64,000 nucleotides of DNA from Streptomyces sp. R28 (GCF_041052385.1 NZ_CP163439.1:8855001-8919000); one strand, 5' to 3'; counted from the first letter of the stretch, positions 43,094 through 56,465 are shown. The notes: generated from the letters alone by a model not told the origin. Translations and numbers: made by a program.

Positions 43094-43873
43094 ATGCGCA
43101 TCGCGACCTGGAACGTGAACTCGATCACCGCCCGCCTGCCGAGGCTTCTGGCCTGGCTGGAGAGCAGCGGCACCGACGTGCTGTGCCTGCAGGAGGCCAA
43201 GGTCGCCGAGGAGCAGTTCCCGTTCGACCCGCTGCGCGACCTCGGCTACGAGGCGGCGGTCAACGCCACCGGCCGGTGGAACGGCGTGGCGGTGCTCTCC
43301 CGCGTAGGCCTCAAGGAGGTCGTCAAGGGACTCCCCGGCGACCCCGGCTACGACGGCGCCGAGGAGCCCCGCGCCATCTCCGCGACCTGCGGCCCGCTCC
43401 GCGTCTGGTCGGTGTACGTGCCGAACGGCCGTGAGGTGGATCACCCGCACTACGCCTACAAGCTCCAGTGGTTCGAGGCCCTCAAGGCGGCCGTCGCCGG
43501 TGACGCGGGCGGCAGCCGCCCGTTCGCGGTGATGGGCGACTACAACGTGGCACCGACGGACGACGACGTCTACGACGTGGCCGCTTTCGAGGGCCTCACC
43601 CACGTCACCCCCGCCGAGCGCGCCGCCCTCGCCTCCCTGCGCGAGTCCGGCCTGTCCGACGTCGTCCCGCGCCCCCTGAAGTACGACCAGCCGTACACGT
43701 ACTGGGACTACCGCCAGCTCTGCTTCCCCAAGAACCGCGGCATGCGCATCGACCTGGTGTACGGCAACGAGCCGTTCGCCAAGGCGGTCACCGACTCCTA
43801 CGTGGACCGCGAGGAGCGCAAGGGCAAGGGCGCCTCGGACCACGCGCCGGTGGTCGTGGACCTGGACGTGTAG
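43094..43873 (+). CDS. xthA: Exodeoxyribonuclease III / AP endonuclease
   Basis: 259 aa. DNA repair nuclease of the exonuclease III family: IATWNVNSITARL (Asn), VLCLQEAKV (metal-binding Glu), WSVYVPNGREVDHPHYAYKL, MGDYNVAPTDDDVYD (Asp-x-Asn), GMRIDLVYGN and the closing GASDHAPVVVDLD (His). Cuts at abasic sites and trims 3' ends. Full length; convergent with the esterase gene 13 bp away. Confidence 0.94.
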   Translation: MRIATWNVNSITARLPRLLAWLESSGTDVLCLQEAKVAEEQFPFDPLRDLGYEAAVNATGRWNGVAVLSRVGLKEVVKGLPGDPGYDGAEEPRAISATCGPLRVWSVYVPNGREVDHPHYAYKLQWFEALKAAVAGDAGGSRPFAVMGDYNVAPTDDDVYDVAAFEGLTHVTPAERAALASLRESGLSDVVPRPLKYDQPYTYWDYRQLCFPKNRGMRIDLVYGNEPFAKAVTDSYVDREERKGKGASDHAPVVVDLDV

Positions 43874-43886
43874 GCGCTGTCCGGGG

Positions 43887-45653
43887 TCACCGCACCAGCC
43901 CCCGCAGATCCACCGACTCGGCCAGCGCGGCGAGCCCCGCGTCCCCCGGATGCAGATGGTCCCCGCTGTCGTACGCGGGCAGCATCCGGGACGGCCGCGC
44001 CGGGTCCCGCACCACGGCGTCGAAGTCGAGTACGCCGTCGAACGCGGGGCCGGAGCGGATCCACTCGTTCACCCTGACCCGCTCCGCGTCGACCGCCGCG
44101 GTGCACCGGACCTCTCCCTCGCACGGCAGGATCGTCGCCGCCAGCATCCGCAGCCCCCGCGCGTGCCCCCGGTCCGCGATCGCGCGCAGCCCGGCGATCA
44201 CCTGTTCCGCGGTCGTGCCCGACCGCACATCGTTGACGCCCTCGAACACCACCACCGTACGCGCCGACGTCTGGGCCAGGACATCCCGGTCGAACCGGTA
44301 CAGAGCGCTCACCCCGGCCGTGTCCGTGGACACCCCGTCACCGGGATAGCGGTCGCTGACCACACGGTTGCCGGAAATCCCCTGGTTGAGCACCCCATAG
44401 CGCGGGACCACATGCTGGTTCAGCAGCCGTGTGGCCAGCACATTGGGCCACCGTCGGTTGGCGTCCATCGTGGACTTGTCGCCGTCGGTGATCGAGTCTC
44501 CCAGCAGCACCACGGACCCCGGTCCACCGCCCACGTCGACCCCCGTCAGCAGCGGCCAGCTGGTCAGGGCCGTGTCGTACGGCGTCGCGGAGCCGTCCGC
44601 CGTATGGTCGCCCGGCCCGCTCACATACGACCGCTGCTGCGCGAGCCGGTGCACGGGTGCGGCCGGCACGGTCCGGGGCAGGTGGAAGCTCACCAGCAGG
44701 TTGGTGTCCGCGGGCACCTGGAAACTGAGCGGATCGCTGTACGCCTGTGCCCCTGCCGGGATCTCGACGCCCGCCGCGCCCCGGAACGACACCGGAACCG
44801 GCGTCCCCCGTGCCGCCGCGCCCGCCTCCTGCACCGCCACCGTGGCGCTGCCGATCCGCACCGGCGCCGCCGCGAAGGTGTTGTCGAACCGCAGCCGCAC
44901 CCGCGGCCCGCCCGCCGAGGTGTGCACCACCAGCCGCAACGTCCGGTCGGTCCACGGCCCCACGGTCGGATAGCCGCCCGTCGCGGCCGCCCAACTCCCC
45001 GTCCAGCCCGGGGCCGCGGCCCGTACCGCCAGCGCGAACACATGCAGCCCGCGCGCGAGCGGCAGCCGTACCGAGGCGACCTCGCGCCCCATGATCAGCG
45101 GTACGGTCACGACGTACAGCCGCGGCCGCTCGGCGATCTGGCCGCCGGGCGTGTTGATGTGCGGCAGGGCCACGGCCTTGGTGGCGAGCGGGCCGGTGCG
45201 CCAGTCGGGGGCGGTCAGGCTGTAGCCGGACCGGGTGCCGTCGGCGTACGCCACCGTCCCCGTTCCGCCGACGTCGGTGCCGTCCGTGCCCGCCACCAGA
45301 AAGGCGAGCGCGTCACCTCGGCCGCGCACCCGCACGTCCTGCCCTTCGGCCCGCACGTTGTCCGGCTCGCCGGGCTGCCGGTTCGGCCAGGTCAGCCGGG
45401 CGCCCTGCACGGTGAGCGCGCGGCCGGGTGTCCAGCCCGCGGCCGCGAGGTCCTGCGCCGACAGCGAGGCGCCCGACCCGTCGAAGTCCGCCTGGGCGGG
45501 CCGGGCGTTGTCGCTGACCGCCGTGTTGCCGAAGAGCCGCTCCAGCGGGAGCGGCCCGCCTCTGCGCTCGGTGGCCGCCTGCGCGGAGACACCCGGCACC
45601 AGAACCGCGAAGAGAGCGAGGACGACCGCGGAACTCCACACATGTCGGCGCAA
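43887..45653 (-). CDS. Secreted SGNH/GDSL esterase with large N-terminal domain
   Basis: 588 aa from TTG 45653, chosen for the GGAGG site just upstream and because a signal peptide (VWSSAVVLALFAVLVPGVSAQA) starts directly after; longer starts upstream would bury it. Residues ~40-360 are beta-rich and probably a carbohydrate-binding or accessory module. Residues ~370-588 are the SGNH hydrolase: VVLLGDSITDGDKS (Ser), NQGISGNRVV (Gly/Asn), VFEGVNDVRS (GxND) and SGDHLHPGDAG (D-x-x-H). Likely an extracellular esterase acting on polysaccharide acyl groups or lipids. Confidence 0.88.
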   Translation of the reverse strand: MRRHVWSSAVVLALFAVLVPGVSAQAATERRGGPLPLERLFGNTAVSDNARPAQADFDGSGASLSAQDLAAAGWTPGRALTVQGARLTWPNRQPGEPDNVRAEGQDVRVRGRGDALAFLVAGTDGTDVGGTGTVAYADGTRSGYSLTAPDWRTGPLATKAVALPHINTPGGQIAERPRLYVVTVPLIMGREVASVRLPLARGLHVFALAVRAAAPGWTGSWAAATGGYPTVGPWTDRTLRLVVHTSAGGPRVRLRFDNTFAAAPVRIGSATVAVQEAGAAARGTPVPVSFRGAAGVEIPAGAQAYSDPLSFQVPADTNLLVSFHLPRTVPAAPVHRLAQQRSYVSGPGDHTADGSATPYDTALTSWPLLTGVDVGGGPGSVVLLGDSITDGDKSTMDANRRWPNVLATRLLNQHVVPRYGVLNQGISGNRVVSDRYPGDGVSTDTAGVSALYRFDRDVLAQTSARTVVVFEGVNDVRSGTTAEQVIAGLRAIADRGHARGLRMLAATILPCEGEVRCTAAVDAERVRVNEWIRSGPAFDGVLDFDAVVRDPARPSRMLPAYDSGDHLHPGDAGLAALAESVDLRGLVR

Positions 45654-45896
45654 CTCCGACTCCTCCCGTTCACGACCGCTCAGGACTACATATGACTGCA
45701 CATGACAAGCTCGGGGCGACACTTCAGGTAGGACGTACAGGCGAGACATTCTGACGCGACGCAAGACGCACCGAGAAGCTAGAGAGGCACCCGTGACTCG
45801 TCAACGAGCCATGCCTGAACTCGGCGTGAACTCGACCGGAATCGGCGGCCCGCGCGCCTGTGGTGCGTTCGGCAGTGCGAATGACACGCTGGGGGT

Positions 45897-46304
45897 ATGA
45901 AGATCCCTTTTCTGGGCAACCGGCCCGAGAAGCGCGGGGCCCCCGACCCCGAGGGCATCGCCGAACTCCTTGCCGAGTGTGAACTCCTGCGCTCCCACGC
46001 GTCCCGGGCGGGGGTCCAACTCGACGACACCGCGGCCTCGTTGGAGGCGGTCGACCAGTTGGTGCCGCGCTGGCGGGACGACGAGGAGGTCCTGCCCTGG
46101 CTCGGCAACGACGCCGGTCTGTATCTCGGCACCGTCATCGTGCGCACCGTGCCCGGAGCCGCCTGGAGGATCCGGCCGGACGGTCAGCCGGTCGTCCGGC
46201 TCGCCTCCGGCCGTGAGTTCGATGTCGTGGCGTGGGGGCAGGAGTGGGCGGCGAGCGGGGTGCCCGAGCTTTCGCAGCTGTACGCGGAAATGGCGGAAGC
46301 GTGA
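45897..46304 (+). CDS. Small conserved protein (DUF6278-like)
   Basis: 135 aa, cytosolic, acidic, no membrane segment. Typical parts are PFLGNRPEKRGAPDPEGIAE, DTAASLEAVDQLVPRWRDDE, LPWLGNDAGLYLGTVIVRTV and EFDVVAWGQEWAASG. I recall this as DUF6278 of streptomycetes; no role known. ATG 45897. The 243-bp gap upstream, facing the esterase gene, holds divergent promoters that I cannot define. Confidence 0.7.
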   Translation: MKIPFLGNRPEKRGAPDPEGIAELLAECELLRSHASRAGVQLDDTAASLEAVDQLVPRWRDDEEVLPWLGNDAGLYLGTVIVRTVPGAAWRIRPDGQPVVRLASGREFDVVAWGQEWAASGVPELSQLYAEMAEA

Positions 46305-46441
46305 GACCCCGGCCTACAGTTCGACATAAGTTTGGAGTAAATACGGCTTATGCCCGAAAAGTGCGTGTCGTGCATTAAGTCACCTTTCGTCTGGATAGTT
46401 TGCGATGACCGCTACACAGCTGACATGGACTGGGGCTGGGC

Positions 46442-47185
<744 letters not shown>

Positions 47186-47201
47186 GCGGGGAGTACCACC
47201 C

Positions 47202-47351
47202 ATGCCGAGACGAACGGCGTTTTTCCACGCCCGAATCCTCGCCGCGTCCGACGTCGACTACGATGTTTCGTCCGTCCCCAAGGCCGTGGAGGTGGCCCCG
47301 GCCGCGACCAGGGACGCTGCTGCCGGGTGGGGATCCCCCCACGGCCCCTAG
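47202..47351 (+). other. Doubtful 49-codon frame after gluA, in a hairpin-rich gap
   Basis: ATG 47202 has GGGGAG nine bases upstream and reads FFHARILAASDVDYDVSSVP, unlike any binding protein expected after gluA. The second half overlaps hairpins: CTGCTGCC (47317-47324) pairs with GGCAGCAG (47358-47365), and GCCCCT-AGACC-AGGGGC (47344-47360) lies within. The structure could be the gluA terminator. More likely a relic or non-coding than a gene. Confidence 0.3.
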
Positions 47352-47410
47352 ACCAGGGGCAGCAGGGGGCAGCAGTCACAGAGCCATACCCGCCCGGCGC
47401 CGGCCGGAGA

Positions 47411-48979
47411 TCACTGCTCACGCAGTGGGATCGACACGTACGACGGGTCGTTCGCCGGTGAGGAGAAGGTCAGCCGCGCGCCGGACGGGTTGTGCTCGAT
47501 GTAGAGCGGGTCGACCGTGTCGACGACCAGGGCGAGACGGTGCCCTGCCGGGACGTCGTAGGCCGTGGAGTACAACTCCAGGTCGACGGCGAACGGCTTT
47601 CCGGGCGTACGCCCGTGGAAGGTGTACGGCGCGTTGCTGACCAGCTTGCCGAGGCCGAGCGGGCCCACGTCGTAGAGGTAGGCGACGAGGGTGCCGCTCT
47701 CCTTGGTCGGTGTGAGAGTCGTGTGCAACTTCGCCGTGCCGCGTACGCGTTGGGGCGTGGCGTACTTCTCGGACTGCCAGACGCCCGCCCAGAGCCGGGG
47801 GATCAGCGGGATCGAGGCCACCGGGGGAAGTTGGGCCACCTGGTCGAGGATGCTGGACAGGAAGACGATCCCGCCGTCCGCTCCCGAGTTGACGTTCGTG
47901 TGGATGGTGGTCGTGCCGGCGAGGGCGATCTTCTTGTTCGTCGCGCCGACCGTCTTCCAGTCCGGGTAGCCCTCGTAGCCGCCCGCGGAACGGGACTTGA
48001 GCTGGACCGGCAGCTCGCGGTTGATGCCGTTGTCCTCGCCCTTGAGATAGTGGTCGAACCAGCGCTCGGTGTCCGTCCATACGTCGTTGGGCAGGCCGAA
48101 CAGGCCGGTCAGCTCGGCGGTGGCGTGGTCGCCGGGACGGAACTCCAGCCGCTTGGGGCCGGTCAGCTTCTCGTAGAAGTCCGCGTACTGGTTGGGCGGG
48201 AAGACCGTGTCGCCCCAGCCGTTGGCCATCATGACCGCGGCGCCGTTCTTGTTCAGCTGATCCACGTATGTAGCGGCCGAACGTTTCTTCCCCCAATCGA
48301 TCATGTCCTGTTCATGGGACAGGTTGGAGGCGTAGAAGTCGTCGAAGATCTGCCGGAGTTCGACGCTCTGGCGGCCGGTGACCAGGCTCGCGCCGTCCAG
48401 TAGCGCACCGGCCTGGACGTGCTGGGTGCGGCCGGAGTAGATCGAGCCGATGAGGTCGGCCCAGCCGCTGAGGGCGGCGACCGCCTTGACCCGCTTGTCG
48501 TGCGCGGCGGTCAGCAGGCTGATGCCGGCGCCGTACGAGACGCCCGCCATGCCGATGTGCCCCGCGTCGGCCGGGGTGTTGGCGAGCGCCCAGTCGATGA
48601 CCCTGGACGCGTCGGCTATGTCGGGTGGGCCCGCCACTTCTATCTCGCCGCCCGACTGCCAGAAGCCGCGCACGTTGTAACTCACCACGACGTAGCCCGA
48701 GTTCGCGAGCTTCTGTGCCTGCGCGAAGTACTCGACCTGGGGCAGGCCCCAGCTCGTGGGCAGGACGAGCAGCGGGTAGCGGCGGCTGCCGTCGGCGCCG
48801 GCCGGCGTGATGACGTTCGCCTTGAGGGTGGTGCCCCCGTCGCCGCTGATGTCGACGAAGCGGACGCTGTTCGTGGCCGCTTGGGCGGCCGGGGCGAGCC
48901 CGAGGGCGCTACCGGCGATCAGAGTCGCGGAGACGGCGCCCACGGCGGTCGTGCGCAGGGCCTTGCGATGGTGTCCCAC
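47411..48979 (-). CDS. Secreted CocE/NonD-type (Xaa-Pro peptidase-like) hydrolase
   Basis: 522 aa. Signal peptide (1-35, ending AAQA). The alpha/beta-hydrolase catalytic domain (~40-330) has LLVLPTSWG, SYNVRGFWQSGGEIEV, nucleophile GVSYGAG (Ser ~147), ANGWGDTVFPP (Asp) and FRPGDHATAEL (His). The C-terminal jelly-roll (~390-522) is typical of X-prolyl dipeptidyl aminopeptidase and cocaine esterase relatives, with GKPFAVDLELYSTAYDVPAGHRLALVVDT. Exported; acts on peptides or esters. GTG 48979 has GAGGAG upstream. Confidence 0.88.
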   Translation of the reverse strand: MGHHRKALRTTAVGAVSATLIAGSALGLAPAAQAATNSVRFVDISGDGGTTLKANVITPAGADGSRRYPLLVLPTSWGLPQVEYFAQAQKLANSGYVVVSYNVRGFWQSGGEIEVAGPPDIADASRVIDWALANTPADAGHIGMAGVSYGAGISLLTAAHDKRVKAVAALSGWADLIGSIYSGRTQHVQAGALLDGASLVTGRQSVELRQIFDDFYASNLSHEQDMIDWGKKRSAATYVDQLNKNGAAVMMANGWGDTVFPPNQYADFYEKLTGPKRLEFRPGDHATAELTGLFGLPNDVWTDTERWFDHYLKGEDNGINRELPVQLKSRSAGGYEGYPDWKTVGATNKKIALAGTTTIHTNVNSGADGGIVFLSSILDQVAQLPPVASIPLIPRLWAGVWQSEKYATPQRVRGTAKLHTTLTPTKESGTLVAYLYDVGPLGLGKLVSNAPYTFHGRTPGKPFAVDLELYSTAYDVPAGHRLALVVDTVDPLYIEHNPSGARLTFSSPANDPSYVSIPLREQ

Positions 48980-49095
48980 GGGTCACTCCTCACTCGTGTC
49001 AGTGCAAAGTGACCGAACGGTAACCGGGGCCGCTTACCGCAAGTAACCCGTCGGTAAGTTACGTGGCAGTAACGATTACCGGAATGTGATGAACC

Positions 49096-49854
49096 TCAGG
49101 ATGATCGGTGGGTATTGCGCGGAGCCGCTGGTGTCGGCAGGGGCGCCTGCGCCGCCCGTGTGACGTCCGCGACCAGCTCCACGACATCCGGCCCGTACGC
49201 CTGAGAGTTGACCACCTTCAGCAACAGGACGAAGGAGCTGTTGCCGTGCTTGCGGGACAGTCGCTCCTGATTGCGGGCGAGGTAGCGGGTGGCGGCCTGG
49301 TTGGTGATCGCGGTCTGGCCGCAGAAGAGGAAGACGGGGCGGGTGCCGTGGCTCTGGTCGACGGTGAGCCGGGCGAGGAGCGCGTACTCCTCCTTGCCCA
49401 CCTCCACCCGGTAGCGCTCGGAACCGACCTGCAAGGCGCCCCGGTCCGGGCCGGGTTCGGCGTCGACGTTCACCCGCACCCCGGGCAGCAGGGAGGCCAG
49501 GTGCGCCATCATGCGGCGGTTCGACGCCGGGCCGCCGACGCAGAACTCGGTGCGCTCGCCGAAGCCCTGGCGTGCCGCGTCGTGCGGGACGATCTGGGCG
49601 TGGGCGTTGCAGTCCTTGATGAGGGCGGCGAGTTCGAGGAGCGCGAACACGTCGTAGCGCATCACCGTCAGCTCGGGTCCGCCGGCGCCGCGGTTGACCA
49701 CCAGCAAGGACTCGGCGTTGTCGGGCAGCCCGAAGAAGGCCTGCTTGCGGCGGAGCTTCCGCTTCCACAGGTACGTACGGGCGAGCCAGCCCAGCGCGGC
49801 ACTGATGGCCGCCGCGACCACGCCCAGCACGATGTTGCGCACGTCGTCATTCAT
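49096..49854 (-). CDS. Membrane-anchored protein of unknown function with Rossmann-like part
   Basis: 252 aa. One N-terminal transmembrane helix (NIVLGVVAAAISAALGWLA, ~6-25) followed by a basic patch (WKRKLRRK) and a cytosolic alpha/beta domain. The latter contains SLLVVNRGAGGPELTVMRYD, FCVGGPASNRRMMAHLASLL and PVFLFCGQTAITNQAATRYL. The GGP-x-SN and FCGQTA turns suggest a nucleotide- or ligand-binding Rossmann/SLOG-like fold, but I do not recognise the family. ATG 49854 was taken because the helix begins right after; the frame is open further upstream without a good start. Divergent from ggt. Confidence 0.65.
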   Translation of the reverse strand: MNDDVRNIVLGVVAAAISAALGWLARTYLWKRKLRRKQAFFGLPDNAESLLVVNRGAGGPELTVMRYDVFALLELAALIKDCNAHAQIVPHDAARQGFGERTEFCVGGPASNRRMMAHLASLLPGVRVNVDAEPGPDRGALQVGSERYRVEVGKEEYALLARLTVDQSHGTRPVFLFCGQTAITNQAATRYLARNQERLSRKHGNSSFVLLLKVVNSQAYGPDVVELVADVTRAAQAPLPTPAAPRNTHRSS

Positions 49855-49987
49855 GGGCGCGCATGCTAGCGGGCGAACGCAAACCCGTGTTCGAGGACAG
49901 CCGGTCGAAGAGTGCCTGCCGAGGGCGGGCTGACGGGGGCATGCCGATCGAATAGGCTGCGCCGACAGCCCCTGACTGGAGGTGCGG

Positions 49988-51787
49988 ATGCGTCGCCGTG
50001 TCGCGCGGAAACTGTCGGTCCTGGCGGTCTCGACCGCCGTGGTGTCGGTGGGAGCGGCGGCGCCACCCGCCGCGCAGAGCAGCCCCGCCACGAAGGCCCC
50101 CGTGGCCGTCGGTTACGGCGGCGCGGTGTCGAGCGTCGACGCGGACGCCTCCGCGGCCGGCATCGAGGTCCTGAAGAAGGGCGGCAACGCCGTCGACGCC
50201 GCCGTGGCCACGGCCGCCGCGCTCGGCGTGACCGAGCCCTACTCCGCCGGGATCGGGGGAGGCGGCTACTTCGTCTACTACGACGCCAAGTCCCGCACGG
50301 TGCAGACCATCGACGGTCGTGAGACCGCGCCGCTGAGCGCCGACTCCGACCTGTTCGTGGAGAACGGCACGGCGATCCCGTTCGCCGAGGCCGTCAGCAG
50401 CGGACTGAGCGTCGGCACTCCCGGCACGCCCGCCACCTGGCAGAAGGCGCTGGACAAGTGGGGGAGCGAGGGGCTCGGCACCGTACTGAAGCCCGCCGAG
50501 CGGCTGGCCCGCGACGGCTTCGTCGTCGACGACACCTTCCGCGCGCAGACCGCCGCGAACGAGACCCGGTTCCGTTACTTCCCGGACACCGCCGAGCTGT
50601 TCCTGCCGAACGGGGCGCTTCCGGTGGTAGGCGCCACCTTCAAGAACCCCGATCTCGCCCGCACCTACGCGGAGTTGGCGAGAAAGGGCGTTGGCGCGCT
50701 CTACGGGGGCGACCTCGCCGACGACATCGTCGACACGGTCAACCACCCGCCCGTGGACCCGAGTTCGGGCTGGAACGCCCGCCCCGGCGACCTGACCGCC
50801 AAGGACCTGGCCACCTACCGCACCAAGTCCCAGGCGCCCACCAGGACCTCGTACCGCGGCCTCGGCGTCTACTCCATGGCGCCCTCCTCCTCCGGCGGCA
50901 CGACGGTCGGCGAGGCCCTCAACATCCTGGAGAACACGGACCTGTCCAAGGCGAGCGAGGTCCAGTACCTGCACCGCTACATCGAGGCCAGCCGTATCGC
51001 CTTCGCGGATCGCGGGCGCTGGGTCGGCGACCCGGCCTTCGAGGACGTACCGACGAAGGAGCTGCTGTCGCAGAAGTACGCCGACTCGCGGGAGTGCCTG
51101 ATCAAGGACGACGCGGTGCTGACCAGCCCGGTCGCGCCCGGTGACCCGCGCAACCCGGCGGCGTGCGACGCGAGTGGCACGGCGGCGCCGACCACGTACG
51201 AGGGCGACAGCACCACCCACCTCACGGTGGCCGACAAGTGGGGCAACGTCGTCTCGTACACGCTCACCATCGAGCAGACCGGCGGCAGCGGCATCACGGT
51301 GCCCGGCCGCGGCTTCATCCTCAACAACGAGCTGACGGACTTCTCCTTCACCCCGGCCGGCCCGAACGTCCACGACCCGAACCTGCCGGGCCCGGGCAAG
51401 CGACCGCGCTCCTCGATGTCGCCGACCATCGTGCTCGACCAGCACAACAAGCCCGTCGTGGCGCTCGGTTCGCCCGGTGGCGCCACCATCATCACGACCG
51501 TGCTGCAGACGCTGACCGGCTTCCTCGACCGCGGGCTGCCGCTGGTCGACGCGATCGCCGCGCCGCGCGCCAGCCAACGCAACCAGACCACCACCGAGCT
51601 CGAACCGGGCCTGTACGGCAGTCCGTTGAGGGCCCAGCTGGAGGCCATCGGTCACGGCTTCCGGCAGAACCCCGAGATCGGCGCGGCCACGGGCGTGCAG
51701 CGGCTGCCGAACGGCAAGTGGCTGGCCGCCGCCGAGACGGTACGGCGGGGCGGCGGCTCGGCGATGGTGGTGCGGCCGGCGTCGTAG
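49988..51787 (+). CDS. ggt: Gamma-glutamyltransferase, secreted
   Basis: 599 aa. Signal peptide (1-~33). The proenzyme is expected to cut itself before Thr410 (GDSTTHLTVAD), giving large and small subunits. Other marks are VSSVDADASAAGIEVLKKGG, the oxyanion/substrate loop GIGGGGYFVYYDA and RETAP, HRYIEASRIAFADRG, and FILNNELTDFSF, RSSMSPTIV, GSPGGATIITTVLQ in the small subunit. It cleaves glutathione and other gamma-glutamyl compounds outside the cell. ATG 49988 has GGAGG five bases before; GTG 49982 is an in-frame alternative. Confidence 0.95.
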   Translation: MRRRVARKLSVLAVSTAVVSVGAAAPPAAQSSPATKAPVAVGYGGAVSSVDADASAAGIEVLKKGGNAVDAAVATAAALGVTEPYSAGIGGGGYFVYYDAKSRTVQTIDGRETAPLSADSDLFVENGTAIPFAEAVSSGLSVGTPGTPATWQKALDKWGSEGLGTVLKPAERLARDGFVVDDTFRAQTAANETRFRYFPDTAELFLPNGALPVVGATFKNPDLARTYAELARKGVGALYGGDLADDIVDTVNHPPVDPSSGWNARPGDLTAKDLATYRTKSQAPTRTSYRGLGVYSMAPSSSGGTTVGEALNILENTDLSKASEVQYLHRYIEASRIAFADRGRWVGDPAFEDVPTKELLSQKYADSRECLIKDDAVLTSPVAPGDPRNPAACDASGTAAPTTYEGDSTTHLTVADKWGNVVSYTLTIEQTGGSGITVPGRGFILNNELTDFSFTPAGPNVHDPNLPGPGKRPRSSMSPTIVLDQHNKPVVALGSPGGATIITTVLQTLTGFLDRGLPLVDAIAAPRASQRNQTTTELEPGLYGSPLRAQLEAIGHGFRQNPEIGAATGVQRLPNGKWLAAAETVRRGGGSAMVVRPAS

Positions 51788-51800
51788 CGCCGCACCACGG

Positions 51801-54356
<2,556 letters not shown>

Positions 54357-54584
54357 GGCGTTCCCATCCGGCGTCCCTGCGCGGGCAGGGTCGCCCTCGC
54401 TGATCGACGTGCCGGTGCCGGGTAACCGGGTTCGGGCACGCTCATGCCACGATGGCACGTTCTGGCTCAGGGGGCATGTGCAGGAACAGCTGAGGGGCAT
54501 GTGCGGGAACACCCGGGCTTCAGCCGCTTCGCACCGCGCGCGGCGGTCGGGTGCGTGTGGCGGGGGGTGCTGCGGCGCGGTCTC

Positions 54585-56465
54585 TCAGCCGTTCGCCCGA
54601 CGGCCGTCGTGGTCCACCGACGGCCCGCCGGGGCGCAGCATCTGGCTGGTGGCCAGGTCGCGGTAGAGGGGGTCGCGGGTCAGCAGGTCCTCGTGGCGTC
54701 CGCAGGCGGCGCTGCGGCCCTCGTGCAGCACGACGATGTGGTCGGCGTGCTGCACGGTGGACAGGCGGTGGGCGATGACCAGCAGCGCGCATTCCTGGGC
54801 GACCTCTTTCATCACCGTGGTCAGCGCCGCTTCGTTGATCGCGTCCAGGTGGGAGGTGGGCTCGTCCAGCAGGAGCAGCGCGGGGCGGGCGAGCAGGGCC
54901 CGGGCCAGGGCGACGCGTTGGCGTTCGCCGCCCGAGAGGGTGCCGCCGCGTTCGCCGATGACGGCGTCCAGACCGCCGGGCAGCCGGTCGACGAGCTCCT
55001 CCAGCCGGGCCAGCTCGAGGACTCGCCGGACCTCCGCCGCCGGGGCGTCGGGCACGGCGTAGGTGATGTTCTCCCGCAGGGTGCCGTGTACGACGTGGGT
55101 GTTCTGGTCCACCACGGCGATGCGCCGGCGGCAGGCGTCACGGCCGAGTTCGGCGGCGGGTCGCCCGTCGAACAGCACGGCTCCCGCGTCCGGTTCGTAG
55201 AACCCCGCCACCAGCGCGAAGACGGTGCTCTTGCCGGCCCCCGAAGGGCCCACCAGGGCCACGTGCCGGTGGTGGGGGACGGCGAAGGAGACGCCGGACA
55301 GCACCGGCCGGCCCGGGGCGTAGCCGAACCGGACGTCGTGCAGCGCGAGCGCGGGGCGGTCGGCCGGGACGGACGGGACGGGCCGGGGCCGGGGGCGGGC
55401 CGGCTCGACCGACGGCCCCGTGTGTTCCACGGGAAGGCGCAGCGCCTGGTCGACGCGCCGGTATGCGCCCATGCCGCGCTGGATCAGCCCCACCGCGTGG
55501 AAAACGCAGGACAGCGGCAGGACGAGGTACGAGGCGTACAGCAGGAACGCGACGAGGTCCCCGAGGGACCCGGCGTGACCGCTGACCCGCAGGCCACCGA
55601 CGACGAGCACGATGAGGAAGGACCCCTGGACGGCGAGTTCGACGGCGGGACTCATGACGGAGGCGAGCTTCGCGGTCCGGACCCCCGCGCCGTAGGCCTC
55701 CTCGACCCGGCGCCCGATGCGGGCGGCCTCGCGGTCCTCGGCGCGGTGAACCCGGACCATGGGCAGGGCGCCCAGCGCCCGTTCCAGGTCCGCGGCGACG
55801 GCACCGACCGAGTCCTGCATACGCTCGGACGCTTTCCGCAGGCCCTGGAGCAGCGAGGTGACCACGGCCGCGGCGGCGGCCACGGTGAGCGCGACCAGAA
55901 GCAACAGCATCGGGTCGAGCCACGCCATCAGGATCACCGCTCCGGCGGCGACGAGGCTTCCGGTCACCAGGTCGACCAAGGCCTGCGAGACGACCTCGCG
56001 CAGCAGGGTGGTGTCGGCGGTGACCCGGGAGATGAGGTCGCCGTTGCGGTGGCGGTCGTACTCCCGCATCTCCAGCCGGAGCAGCCGCCCCACCAGGTCG
56101 AGTCGGAGCTGCCGTACGACGCCCTCGCCCATGCGCTCCAGCAGGAAGCGCCCCGCCGACCCGATCGCCGCTTCCACGAGGAACAGTGCGCCGAGGAGTG
56201 CCAGCAGCGGCCAGACGATCTGGCCGCGGCCGCTCGCGTCCACGGCGTGCCGGGCCACCAGCGGCTGGGCCAGCCCCAGCGCGGAGCCGGCCAGGGTCAG
56301 TGCGGTGGCCACGGCGGCGGCGGTCCGGTGCCCGACGGTGAGCCCGTACAGCGTGGCCACGGCCGCGCGGGTCGACCGGTCCTCGTCGGCGGGCTCGTGG
56401 GGCCTGTGGTCCGCGACCGTGCTGCCCGCCGCCGGCCCGGCTTCCGCAGCCGCCCCGCCGCTCAC
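54585..56465 (-). CDS. Lasso-peptide ABC exporter (LasD-type)
   Basis: 626 aa, half-transporter with fused membrane and ATPase domains. Residues ~35-330 carry six membrane helices, including ATALTLAGSALGLAQPLVA and LVTGSLVAAGAVILMAW. The C-terminal ATPase has ALVGPSGAGKSTVFALVAGF (Walker A), LSGGERQRVALARAL, LLLLDEPTSHLDA (Walker B) and VIAHRLSTVQ. No C39 peptidase domain, so the leader is cut by the separate protease. It should export the mature lasso peptide and confer self-protection. GTG 56465 overlaps the B2 stop (GTGA). Last gene of the cluster. Confidence 0.9.
   Translation of the reverse strand: MSGGAAAEAGPAAGSTVADHRPHEPADEDRSTRAAVATLYGLTVGHRTAAAVATALTLAGSALGLAQPLVARHAVDASGRGQIVWPLLALLGALFLVEAAIGSAGRFLLERMGEGVVRQLRLDLVGRLLRLEMREYDRHRNGDLISRVTADTTLLREVVSQALVDLVTGSLVAAGAVILMAWLDPMLLLLVALTVAAAAAVVTSLLQGLRKASERMQDSVGAVAADLERALGALPMVRVHRAEDREAARIGRRVEEAYGAGVRTAKLASVMSPAVELAVQGSFLIVLVVGGLRVSGHAGSLGDLVAFLLYASYLVLPLSCVFHAVGLIQRGMGAYRRVDQALRLPVEHTGPSVEPARPRPRPVPSVPADRPALALHDVRFGYAPGRPVLSGVSFAVPHHRHVALVGPSGAGKSTVFALVAGFYEPDAGAVLFDGRPAAELGRDACRRRIAVVDQNTHVVHGTLRENITYAVPDAPAAEVRRVLELARLEELVDRLPGGLDAVIGERGGTLSGGERQRVALARALLARPALLLLDEPTSHLDAINEAALTTVMKEVAQECALLVIAHRLSTVQHADHIVVLHEGRSAACGRHEDLLTRDPLYRDLATSQMLRPGGPSVDHDGRRANG

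Noticed and set aside
47202..47351. Small glutamate-binding protein after gluA
   Set aside because: No lipoprotein signal or binding-protein motif, and half of the frame overlaps hairpins. Kept only as a doubtful entry.
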